This document shows, one piece after another, positions 45,450 to 53,404 of a stretch of 64,000 bases of DNA. The translations under genes and the position numbers were made by a program. The DNA lies in the NCBI GenBank assembly GCA_016282745.1, contig JAEELL010000086.1, positions 1 through 64,000 of the forward strand, given 5' to 3'. This DNA comes from Lachnospiraceae bacterium (lineage in GTDB: Bacteria > Bacillota > Clostridia > Lachnospirales > Lachnospiraceae). A model generated the notes under the pieces. That model saw only the letters and a program-made list of their open reading frames with translations. It was not told where the DNA came from and did no database searches. Numbering within the stretch: position 1 is the stretch's first letter; every line of letters begins with the position of its first letter.

Positions 45450-46121
45450 ATGGAAATTTTAAGAGTAGAAAATTTGACAAAAATATACGGAAAGGATGAG
45501 GCTGAAGTTAAGGCGCTTGATAATGTTTCATTCTCAGTTGAAAAGGGAGAGTTTGTTGCAATCGTAGGAGCTTCAGGAAGTGGAAAATCCACATTGCTTC
45601 ATCTGATAGGAGGAGTTGACAGAGCAACTTCAGGAAAGATTTATATAGATGGAAATGATATTTCAGAGTTGGATGATGATAAATTGGCAATATTTAGAAG
45701 AAGACAGATTGGACTTATTTATCAGTTCTACAATTTGCTTCCGATATTAAATGTAGAGGAAAACATCACATTGCCATTAGCGCTTGATAACAGAGAGTGT
45801 GATCAGGAAGAACTCAATAAGATGATTAAGACTTTGGGATTGTCAGAGAGAAAAAATCATCTTCCAAATGAATTGTCAGGAGGACAGCAGCAGAGAACAA
45901 GTATAGGTAGAGCGCTTATTACAAAGCCTACAATTGTCTTGGCAGATGAGCCTACAGGAAATCTTGATTCAAAATCAAGTGATGAGATTGTGGCACTCTT
46001 AAAGAAAACGAACAAAGAACTCAAGCAGACTATTGTAATGATTACACACAATTTGGAAATTGCAAAAATAGCAGACAGAATTATTAAGATTGAAGATGGA
46101 AGAATTGTGAAAGAGGTATAG
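45450..46121 (+). CDS. ABC transporter ATP-binding protein (MacB/BceA type)
   Basis: A 223-residue ATPase with Walker A GASGSGKST, Q-loop YQFYNLLP, signature LSGGQQQRTSIGRAL, Walker B VLADEPTG and H-switch THN. This subfamily pairs with FtsX-type permeases for antimicrobial peptide resistance or lipoprotein/peptide export by mechanotransmission. Two bases separate it from the permease start. GAAAGGAG precedes the ATG, and the promoter region carries a likely response-regulator site. Confidence 0.94.
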   Translation: MEILRVENLTKIYGKDEAEVKALDNVSFSVEKGEFVAIVGASGSGKSTLLHLIGGVDRATSGKIYIDGNDISELDDDKLAIFRRRQIGLIYQFYNLLPILNVEENITLPLALDNRECDQEELNKMIKTLGLSERKNHLPNELSGGQQQRTSIGRALITKPTIVLADEPTGNLDSKSSDEIVALLKKTNKELKQTIVMITHNLEIAKIADRIIKIEDGRIVKEV

Positions 46122-46123
46122 AT

Positions 46124-48757
46124 ATGGATTTACTAAAAAGATTAACAATAAAGAATTTAAAACTAAATAAGAAGAGGACAATTGTTACTATTGTAGGTAT
46201 TATTCTTTCGGTTTCTCTCATTACAGCAGTTGCTTCAATGTATAAAAGTGGGTTGAAATCCTTGATTAATTACGAAAAAATAAATTCAGGTGACTATCAT
46301 GTCGTATACTATAATGTACCAGAGAATGAGATAAATTATGTAATCCAAAGCAGGGATGTGGAGAAATCTTTAAAGATAAAAAATATTGGATATGCAGATA
46401 TAAACTCTAAAAATTCCTATAAACCTTATGCCTTAGTCAGAGCCATGGAAAAAGACGATATGGAATCTCTATTGGGTACGGTTGTTGAGGGGAGATTTCC
46501 ACAAAAAGAAGATGAAATTGTTATTCCTACGCATTTAAAGACAAATGGAAGAGTTGATATCAAAGTTGGGGATACCATTACTTTAGATATTGGTAAAAGA
46601 ATATCTGAGGATGGCGTGGAACTTGGAGTTGGAGAGTATGGAATAGTTGATGAAGAAAATGATAAATTAATGGAAAAACTGACTGATACAACTCAAAAAA
46701 AATATAAAGTTGTTGGAAAAATCACAAGACCTCCATACAAAGTAGAAGATTATTCTGAGCCTGGATATTCCTTTGTAACGCTGGATGGAAAAGACGTTGA
46801 GGGAACAGTTGATTTGTATGTAAGATATCATGCAGTAGATGAAGAATCATTGTATAAGAATATTTCAAATGCAATCGGTATAGACGAAAAATTGTTGATA
46901 AGAGGTGCAACTTCAGGATTTTCCTCAGACGAAGAATTTGATGCTTACGTAGAGGAGATGGGAAAAGCGAAGTACAGAGTAGATACGAACGACTACCTTA
47001 TAAAACTTGAAACCAATCCATTTGGCGGGGATGATATGAAGAACTTTCTCCTTATTGTGGGAGTTGTAATTGGTATTATTATATTTACATCTGTAGTTTG
47101 TATTAAGAACAGTTTTGATATTTCGGTAACTGAGAAGATAAAACAGTATGGAATGTTAAAAAGTGTAGGAGCTACAAAGAAACAGATTAGAAAAAGTGTG
47201 TTCTTTGAGGCGACTATATTAGGCGGAATAGGTATACCACTTGGTCTGATTGCCGGGCATCTTGCATCATGGATTCTTGTAATTGTGTGTAATCAGTTAT
47301 TAAGCGGAGCACTAAATGGAGCAAAAATAATGTATTCTTTTTCAGTACTTCCAATTTTTATTGCAATTGCACTTGGAATCGTAACAATCTATTTGTCAGC
47401 TTTTGGAAGTGCAAGAAAAGCTTCAAAGATAGCAGCTATTGATTTGATTAGAAACAGTGGAAATATTAAGATTAAATCAAAGAAAATAAAGTCGCCAAAG
47501 TTTATCAGAAAATTCTTTGGAATAGGAGGAGAAATCTCTTATAAGAATTTGAAGCGAAACAGAAAAAAATACAGAACAACTGTTATTTCGATAATTGTAT
47601 CTGTTGCTATATTTATCGCACTTTCAGAATTTGTTATTCTTGCATTTGACGAAGTAAACGACCAGGTGAATGCAAAAGATTACAACTTAGTCTTAGAAGA
47701 AGAAGTAGATGCAAATGAATTTACAATGCTAAAGAAGACTACAGAGCTTGAAAATATTACAGATTTTTCAATTAGCCGTAGTGTACACGCAATGCTTGGT
47801 CCTGAACAACTGAACAAAGAATATCTGGATTTTAAAGAGATAAATGCTGACACTGAAGATTATGACGATTATATTGAGGGACTTAAAGTAACTACACTTG
47901 GGGATAAACAGTTTAAGAAATATATAGAATCGCTAGGGTTGAAGTATGAAGAGGTAAAAGATAAGGGAGTGCTTACAGATTACGGAAAAGTATATCATTA
48001 TAAAGATAATAAAACAGTAAGTAAATTTTTAGAAATTACATCAATTAAGAGTGGGGATGAAGTGGAAGTTGAAAAACAAAATGACAATGGCGATGTGATT
48101 GAAGTTGTGAAAATTAAAGTGGCATCTGTTACAGATAAAAGGCCATTCGGCTTTGGAAATGATCCGGAACCATTATTGGTTGTGAGCGATGAATTGTTTG
48201 ATGAATTACTTGATACAGATAGTGCTCAGGTTTTCTACAATTCAACAAATGCCAATAAATTGCAGGATGACATTGAGCAAATGCTCGGCGACAGAGAGAT
48301 TAATATGACAAACATAGATGAGCAATATCAGGTTGAGCACAATATGATTCTTCTTGCTGCTATATTCCTGTATGGTTTCATTATTGTAATATCACTTATT
48401 GGATTGACAAATATATTCAATACTATCACTACAAATATGGAACTTAGAAAACCGGAGTTTGCAATGCTCAAATCAGTTGGAATGACAACACCGGAATTTA
48501 ACAGGATGATTAGACTTGAAAGTCTGTTTATGGGCTTGAGATCACTGATGTTTGGACTTCCTATTGGTATTGGACTGGCATTTGTAATGTACAAATTGTA
48601 TGTTTATGATAACAGCATAAAATTCAAACTTCCAATCGCTGCAATAAGTATTTCAGTTTTATTGGTATTCGTACTTATATTTATCATAATGAAATATTCG
48701 TTGAAAAAGATAAAGAAACAAAATACAATAGAAACTATAAGAAATGAGAATATTTAA
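46124..48757 (+). CDS. FtsX-like ABC permease, two-repeat type
   Basis: An 877-residue membrane protein. A first helix (about 19-40) is followed by a large external domain (about 45-300), three helices of an FtsX domain (about 305-430), then a second helix (about 485-510), external domain (about 515-735) and FtsX triple helix (about 740-865). This eight-helix layout fits the MacB/FtsX superfamily and not the ten-helix BceB type. GAGGT precedes the ATG. With the ATPase and the downstream two-component system it may form a stress-sensing peptide exporter; the substrate is unknown. Confidence 0.9.
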   Translation: MDLLKRLTIKNLKLNKKRTIVTIVGIILSVSLITAVASMYKSGLKSLINYEKINSGDYHVVYYNVPENEINYVIQSRDVEKSLKIKNIGYADINSKNSYKPYALVRAMEKDDMESLLGTVVEGRFPQKEDEIVIPTHLKTNGRVDIKVGDTITLDIGKRISEDGVELGVGEYGIVDEENDKLMEKLTDTTQKKYKVVGKITRPPYKVEDYSEPGYSFVTLDGKDVEGTVDLYVRYHAVDEESLYKNISNAIGIDEKLLIRGATSGFSSDEEFDAYVEEMGKAKYRVDTNDYLIKLETNPFGGDDMKNFLLIVGVVIGIIIFTSVVCIKNSFDISVTEKIKQYGMLKSVGATKKQIRKSVFFEATILGGIGIPLGLIAGHLASWILVIVCNQLLSGALNGAKIMYSFSVLPIFIAIALGIVTIYLSAFGSARKASKIAAIDLIRNSGNIKIKSKKIKSPKFIRKFFGIGGEISYKNLKRNRKKYRTTVISIIVSVAIFIALSEFVILAFDEVNDQVNAKDYNLVLEEEVDANEFTMLKKTTELENITDFSISRSVHAMLGPEQLNKEYLDFKEINADTEDYDDYIEGLKVTTLGDKQFKKYIESLGLKYEEVKDKGVLTDYGKVYHYKDNKTVSKFLEITSIKSGDEVEVEKQNDNGDVIEVVKIKVASVTDKRPFGFGNDPEPLLVVSDELFDELLDTDSAQVFYNSTNANKLQDDIEQMLGDREINMTNIDEQYQVEHNMILLAAIFLYGFIIVISLIGLTNIFNTITTNMELRKPEFAMLKSVGMTTPEFNRMIRLESLFMGLRSLMFGLPIGIGLAFVMYKLYVYDNSIKFKLPIAAISISVLLVFVLIFIIMKYSLKKIKKQNTIETIRNENI

Positions 48758-48830
48758 GTAACTGTTCAGCCATGCACATAAAAATAAGAATAAGCAGATT
48801 TATCTGCGGATTCGAGCTGATATGGCTGAA
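48757..48830 (+). repeat. Dispersed structured element, copy 2
   Basis: AGTAACTG-TTCAGCCAT-GCACATAAAAATAA nearly repeats copy 1 (13720). TTCAGCCAT (48765-48773) pairs perfectly with ATGGCTGAA (48822-48830); inside is a hairpin GCAGA/TCTGC (48794-48807). Compared with copy 1 a T-A pair is replaced by C-G. It lies right after the permease stop codon. Confidence 0.65.
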
Positions 48831-48834
48831 AGAC

Positions 48835-48867
48835 GGAATCGAGTAGGAGTTATCCTGCTCGATTTCC
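48835..48867 (+). terminator. Strong hairpin after the ABC permease
   Basis: GGAATCGAGTAGGA and TCCTGCTCGATTTCC form about 14 pairs around GTTA. No T-run follows, so termination may be partial, letting some transcripts reach the regulator genes. Confidence 0.55.
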
Positions 48868-48915
48868 AATATATAAAGCATACTACATAGAAATGGTATT
48901 GAGGAGCTATCAAAC

Positions 48916-49572
48916 ATGAAGGTTTTACTTGTTGAAGATAATGAGTCAATTATAAAAGGGCTTGTTTATGCGTTTGAAAAAAATAATTACACATTAGTGT
49001 ACAAGACAAAGATAAGAGAGGCAAAGGAATATGTGTTAGACAATTCTGATATTGATATAGCTATATTGGATGTCAATTTGCCGGATGGAAATGGATTTGA
49101 CCTTTTTAAGGAGGTAATCACCAAGAAGGATATACCAGCTATTTTCCTGACAGTAAGAGATGATGAAGATGATATTGTCAATGGACTAAACATTGGCGCT
49201 GAAGATTATATAACAAAACCATTCAGTTCAAAGGAATTGTTGGCAAGAGTCAATAAAATTCTTCTTAGAAACAAGAAGAAAAATATAATCAAGATAAAAG
49301 ATATAACTTATGATACTGATAAGATGGAACTATACAGAGAAGATAAACTGATAGAACTTTCCGCATTAGAACTCAAAATAGTCAACTATCTGTTTTCTAA
49401 TCTCAACAAAGTTGTGAGCAGAAACATCCTTCTTGATAAAGTGTGGGAGTGGACAGGAAACTATGTTGATGATCACACAATCACAGTGTACTTCAAGAGG
49501 ATAAGATTAAAAATAGGAACTGATATTATCAAAACAATTAAGGGAATGGGTTACAGAATTGATGAAGAATAA
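48916..49572 (+). CDS. OmpR/PhoB-family response regulator
   Basis: A 218-residue regulator. Receiver domain with acidic pair VEDNE, phosphoacceptor Asp52 (AILDVNLPDGNG) and KPFSSKELLARV; C-terminal winged helix (about 125-218) with ELSALELKIVNYL and the recognition region DDHTITVYFKRIRLKIG. It likely binds the tandem GTAACTT site before the ABC genes; that link is inference. GAGGAG precedes the ATG. It overlaps the sensor gene by 11 bases. Confidence 0.93.
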   Translation: MKVLLVEDNESIIKGLVYAFEKNNYTLVYKTKIREAKEYVLDNSDIDIAILDVNLPDGNGFDLFKEVITKKDIPAIFLTVRDDEDDIVNGLNIGAEDYITKPFSSKELLARVNKILLRNKKKNIIKIKDITYDTDKMELYREDKLIELSALELKIVNYLFSNLNKVVSRNILLDKVWEWTGNYVDDHTITVYFKRIRLKIGTDIIKTIKGMGYRIDEE

Positions 49573-50788
49573 AGAGCAACTAAAAAAATATATGATTAGG
49601 TCGGTTCTTTTTGCAGTGTGTTTTATAATTATTTTTATAATTGCTAACTATTTTGAGTACCGTGCTTATACAGCTAACTATAATAAAAAAATAAGCGCAA
49701 TAGTAGGTCAGCTGTTAGACAAGTATCCGGATTTGAAAGAGACGGATATTATTCAGATGCTCAATGACGACAGTAGTAATGCAGATGAAGAACTATCAAA
49801 ATACAGTATTGATGTCAGAAAACAATCGGTGCTTCTTGAAAATGACAGAATATTTGTTATAGTGTTGGTTATCGATGCGTTTGTGCTGTTAATTGCTACG
49901 TGTATCAGTGTTTTTGTGTTCCTCAGTTACGATAAAAGAAGGAACAGGGAAGTAAAAGATATCACAAAATATATTGAGCAGATAAACAAAAAGAATTATG
50001 ATCTAGCGATTGATACCATTTCTGAAGATGAGATGTCGATTCTAAAAAATGAGATATATAAGACTACAATTATGCTTAAAGAAGCAGCAGAGAATTCAAA
50101 TACAGACAAAGTAAATCTGAAAAAGTCTTTAGAGGACATTTCCCATCAATTAAAAACACCACTTACAAGTGATCTCGTTATGCTTGATAATCTCATCGAC
50201 GATCCTGATATGGATAAGGAAGTGCGAGAAGATTTTATCAGAAGCATTAAGCGAGAATTGGTTAATATCAAGTTTCTGGTGCAGGAGATTTTGAAACTTT
50301 CAAAGTTTGATTCCAACACAATTAACTTTATAAAAAAAGAAGTGGATATCAAAAAGATAATTGATGAATCTGTAGATAATGTTTCGGCGCTGTCAGATTT
50401 GAAAAATGTTCAGATTAAGATTAAGGCAGATAAGAATCCTAAGATATACTGTGACGAAAAATGGCAGATAGAAGCTATTACTAATCTGATCAAAAACTGT
50501 ATTGATCACTCACCACAAGGTTCAGAAATAAATATTTCGTATGATGACAACAATGTCTATTCCGTGATAAAAATAACGGATAGAGGAGAGGGAATCTCCC
50601 ATGAAGATTTGCCGCATATATTTGAGCGATTTTACAAGGGAGAAAATGCCACATCAGACAGCCTTGGCATTGGCCTTGCTTTGGCAAAAACAATAGTGGA
50701 AGAGGATAATGGCATTATTAGTGTTGATTCAAATGAAATTGGTACAACATTTACAGTTAAGTATTTCAAAAAATATATACATTATTAA
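49562..50788 (+). CDS. Sensor histidine kinase of the ABC-linked two-component system
   Basis: A 408-residue membrane kinase. Two helices (about 10-30 and 98-122) flank a small external loop of about 65 residues; HisKA contains SHQLKTPLT with His195; the HATPase domain has the N-box NLIKNCIDHSP, DRGEGI and GIGLALAKTIVEEDNG. The start is the ATG at 49562, in the end of the regulator gene. The loop is larger than in typical loop-less Bce sensors, so it may sense ligand directly rather than only through the transporter. Confidence 0.92.
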   Translation: MKNKEQLKKYMIRSVLFAVCFIIIFIIANYFEYRAYTANYNKKISAIVGQLLDKYPDLKETDIIQMLNDDSSNADEELSKYSIDVRKQSVLLENDRIFVIVLVIDAFVLLIATCISVFVFLSYDKRRNREVKDITKYIEQINKKNYDLAIDTISEDEMSILKNEIYKTTIMLKEAAENSNTDKVNLKKSLEDISHQLKTPLTSDLVMLDNLIDDPDMDKEVREDFIRSIKRELVNIKFLVQEILKLSKFDSNTINFIKKEVDIKKIIDESVDNVSALSDLKNVQIKIKADKNPKIYCDEKWQIEAITNLIKNCIDHSPQGSEINISYDDNNVYSVIKITDRGEGISHEDLPHIFERFYKGENATSDSLGIGLALAKTIVEEDNGIISVDSNEIGTTFTVKYFKKYIHY

Positions 50789-50874
50789 GCGATGTGTAAA
50801 AGGAGATATGGTATGAACAAAAGTTACATTTAGGAAAGAAACCTATCTATGTCAAGCGTCTTTGAATTAAGTGC

Positions 50875-50902
50875 TTGAAATTATATGCTTTTGTGATAAA
50901 AT
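50875..50902 (+). promoter_or_regulatory. Promoter before the secreted Fn3 protein
   Basis: TTGAAA (50875-50880), 16 bases, TAAAAT (50897-50902). It would give a leader of about 70 bases before the ATG at 50978. Confidence 0.6.
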
Positions 50903-50977
50903 ATATAATTGTTCTGTTGGGCATTCTAAGTGAATACTAACGAAAATTGAATGAGTATTAGGAGGAGAAGAAGAAAA

Positions 50978-53155
50978 ATGAAACAATTTTTTACAAGGGT
51001 TTTATTTGCTATGATGTTTTTATCAGCTTTTTTTATGATGAAAGCTGACAATGTCAAAGCAGCAGATAATGACAAGTACAATTATTTTTATTCAGTAACA
51101 ATGGATATTACTGCGGGACACACAAAAGATATTCCCAAAATATTAAATGATGATGCAACGATTGCTCATTATGAGTATGCTTGCAACACAGAGGATATTG
51201 GAAAGGCTGTTATTTGTTCGAATCATCTTAGAGTTGAAGGATATGAGCCTGGAACATCTACAATACACGTGGCTTACAAGGGTTCAACTACCGGTATAAC
51301 AGTTATGTATTATATTACACTCAATGTTCATGCTGAACCGACAATGACAGGTAAGTTAAAGAGCGAGTGGGCGGATAAAGACGGCTATGATATTTATATT
51401 TATGAAGGACTCGAAGCGTCTCTTCAGCCTACATTTATGGCAAGCGTTGGAAATACAAATGTTGTGCAGGACTTTGAATTGACAGTTACTGACAATGACA
51501 AGAGCGGTATTGAAGTTATACGTAAGGAAGATGTTGAAGTTAGTGAGGGATCTAAAGTATATAAATTTGGCGGATACAACATTAAGGCGAAAAAAGAAGG
51601 TGATTTCTCAATAAAGATGACAAGTACTGAGAATGCAACTACTTACTACACTTGTACAGTGCATATCAGAAAGTTACCGGTATTATCATTGAGTGCTAAT
51701 TCCAAAACTTTGGCTAAGGGATGTATTGCGGTGGATCCTCTCAAAGCTACAATCAGTGGTACAGGATCAAAGTATAAAGAGACACCTACAGTTTCGTGGG
51801 AGGCGACTTATGATAAGTTTGAGATAACTTCTTTAAAGAATGATGATAAGACAATTTACTTAAAAGGATTAGCGGTGGGTGAAAACATAGTGCTTACTTG
51901 CTATGTTAATGATGAGGTAGTAGATAATATTTCAACTGCTATAGAAAGAGTAAAACAGACGTGTACAATTAGGGTTATTGACTATAGCATTAAAATTGAG
52001 AATGAAAATGGTGAAAAGATAACATCAATTAATGTTGAAGATGATACAGAGATATATGTTGATGGAGGAACAATCAGAGAAATCACCGGTGACAATTCTT
52101 GGGATAGTCCAATTGCAGAGTTTAAGAAAAAAGATGGTAAAAAGAATGTATTTATTATTACTCAAAAAAATGCAGGTTTACAAGAGTTTGTTTTCAAGGA
52201 TGAATATGGAAAGACTGCAAAGCTTACAGTAAAATGTTTCGCAGTTGTACCAACTTTGACGGTAACAGATAACGCTTTAGTTTGGAATGAATGTGCAGGA
52301 GCTACTCGTTATACTGTTTGGAGAAGTGAAGAGGAGAATGGTGGATATGTGAATATCAGCAGTGTTAGTGGAACTAAGTTTGTTGATGAGTCTGCTGCTT
52401 TTGGGAAGAACTATTATTACATGGTTAAGGCGGAGGCGCAGAATAGCGAGTTCTCTTCTAAGTATAGTAATGTTGTAAGTCTTCTGAAGGAAATGGTTGT
52501 TCCAAGTATTTCAAAAGTAGAGAACGCATATTCTAATTATACAGTAACAGTCAGTGGACAGTTATATAGCGGATTTGAGATTTATGATGGACAGAATCTG
52601 GTAAATGCCACAACAAAGAATACTGCAACAATACGTCTTGAAGCAGGCAATCATGCTTTGAAAGTTCGTGCATATCAGGATTATAACGGAACAAAAGTAT
52701 ATAGTGATTTCTCGGCGGTTTATATGATTTCGGTAACTGCTGATGATACTGTAGTTGTGCCTGATAACAAAAAAGAAAATACTACAAAATCAAACGAAGT
52801 ACCAACAACTACTTCAAACAAAGTATCAACAACTACTTCAAACGAAGTATCAACAACTGCTTCAAACGTAGTATCAACAACTACTTCAAAAAAAGTAGCA
52901 AAGCCGGTTATTTCTAAAGTTAAAAAATCTAAAAAGAAATGTAAACTTACTATCAAAAAAGTTAATGGTGCTTCAAAATATACAGTAATGTATTCAACAA
53001 GCAAAAAATTCAAAAAGGGGATAGTTGTTTCTTCAAAGAAAAATACTATCACAATTAAGAAATTAAAAGTTAAAAAGACATATTACTTTAAGGTTAAAGT
53101 CAAAGTTGACAATGTGGAAAGTGGCTGGAGTAAAGTGAAAAAAGTCAAATTATAG
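50978..53155 (+). CDS. Secreted Ig/Fn3 repeat protein with lysine-rich tail (paralog A)
   Basis: A 725-residue exported protein. Signal peptide about 1-30; Ig-like beta segments; an Fn3 domain near 425-505 (ALVWNECAGATRYTVWRSEE, YYYMVKAEA); a second Fn3-like segment (YSGFEIYDGQNL, ALKVRAYQDYNG); a Thr/Ser repeat linker; and the lysine-rich Fn3-like tail ending WSKVKKVKL. The C-terminal half is clearly paralogous to the protein at 55751. The start at 50978 fits AGGAGG; an ATG 27 bases upstream has none. It has its own promoter and terminator but adjoins the secretion operon, so it may be a surface component or substrate of that system. Confidence 0.8.
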   Translation: MKQFFTRVLFAMMFLSAFFMMKADNVKAADNDKYNYFYSVTMDITAGHTKDIPKILNDDATIAHYEYACNTEDIGKAVICSNHLRVEGYEPGTSTIHVAYKGSTTGITVMYYITLNVHAEPTMTGKLKSEWADKDGYDIYIYEGLEASLQPTFMASVGNTNVVQDFELTVTDNDKSGIEVIRKEDVEVSEGSKVYKFGGYNIKAKKEGDFSIKMTSTENATTYYTCTVHIRKLPVLSLSANSKTLAKGCIAVDPLKATISGTGSKYKETPTVSWEATYDKFEITSLKNDDKTIYLKGLAVGENIVLTCYVNDEVVDNISTAIERVKQTCTIRVIDYSIKIENENGEKITSINVEDDTEIYVDGGTIREITGDNSWDSPIAEFKKKDGKKNVFIITQKNAGLQEFVFKDEYGKTAKLTVKCFAVVPTLTVTDNALVWNECAGATRYTVWRSEEENGGYVNISSVSGTKFVDESAAFGKNYYYMVKAEAQNSEFSSKYSNVVSLLKEMVVPSISKVENAYSNYTVTVSGQLYSGFEIYDGQNLVNATTKNTATIRLEAGNHALKVRAYQDYNGTKVYSDFSAVYMISVTADDTVVVPDNKKENTTKSNEVPTTTSNKVSTTTSNEVSTTASNVVSTTTSKKVAKPVISKVKKSKKKCKLTIKKVNGASKYTVMYSTSKKFKKGIVVSSKKNTITIKKLKVKKTYYFKVKVKVDNVESGWSKVKKVKL
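52799..52894 (+). repeat. 24-bp coding tandem repeat, four copies
   Basis: Four units encode VPTTTSNK, VSTTTSNE, VSTTASNV and VSTTTSKK, a flexible Thr/Ser linker before the lysine-rich domain. The unit is a multiple of three, so copy number can vary without a frameshift. Confidence 0.9.
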
Positions 53156-53177
53156 ATTTTTTTAGTAACTATTATTT

Positions 53178-53228
53178 AATCCTTTGACATATAGTTTTTT
53201 ATAAAATTATATGTCAAAGGATTTTTTG
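53178..53228 (+). terminator. Terminator after the secreted Fn3 gene
   Basis: AATCCTTTGACATATA pairs with TATATGTCAAAGGATT around an AT-rich loop, followed by TTTTTG. Confidence 0.9.
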
Positions 53229-53272
53229 TTGGTAGCAAAGCGTTTACAAGAAAAACGGCAGGGCAAGTTTAT

Positions 53273-53301
53273 TTGATAGAATTATATATTTAATGTATAA
53301 T
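53273..53301 (+). promoter_or_regulatory. Near-consensus promoter of the secretion operon
   Basis: TTGATA (53273-53278), 17 bases, TATAAT (53296-53301): a perfect -10, one mismatch at -35. The transcript would carry a leader of about 95 bases and probably all genes from 53405 to beyond the right edge. Confidence 0.85.
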
Positions 53302-53404
53302 AATGAATTGTGTGATGTGTATAAGAAGTATTAAACTAATACAATAAAATGAGAAAGGTGCAATTGCGTATTAATAATATGTGTGGTTGCAGGTTGAAGG
53401 AAAA

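Noticed and set aside
46124-48757. BceB-type bacitracin permease
   Set aside because: The helix layout is two FtsX repeats with two external domains, not the ten-helix BceB pattern with one large loop between helices 7 and 8.
48835-48867. Classical rho-independent terminator
   Set aside because: The stem is strong but no T-run follows, so full termination is not supported; kept only as a possible partial terminator.
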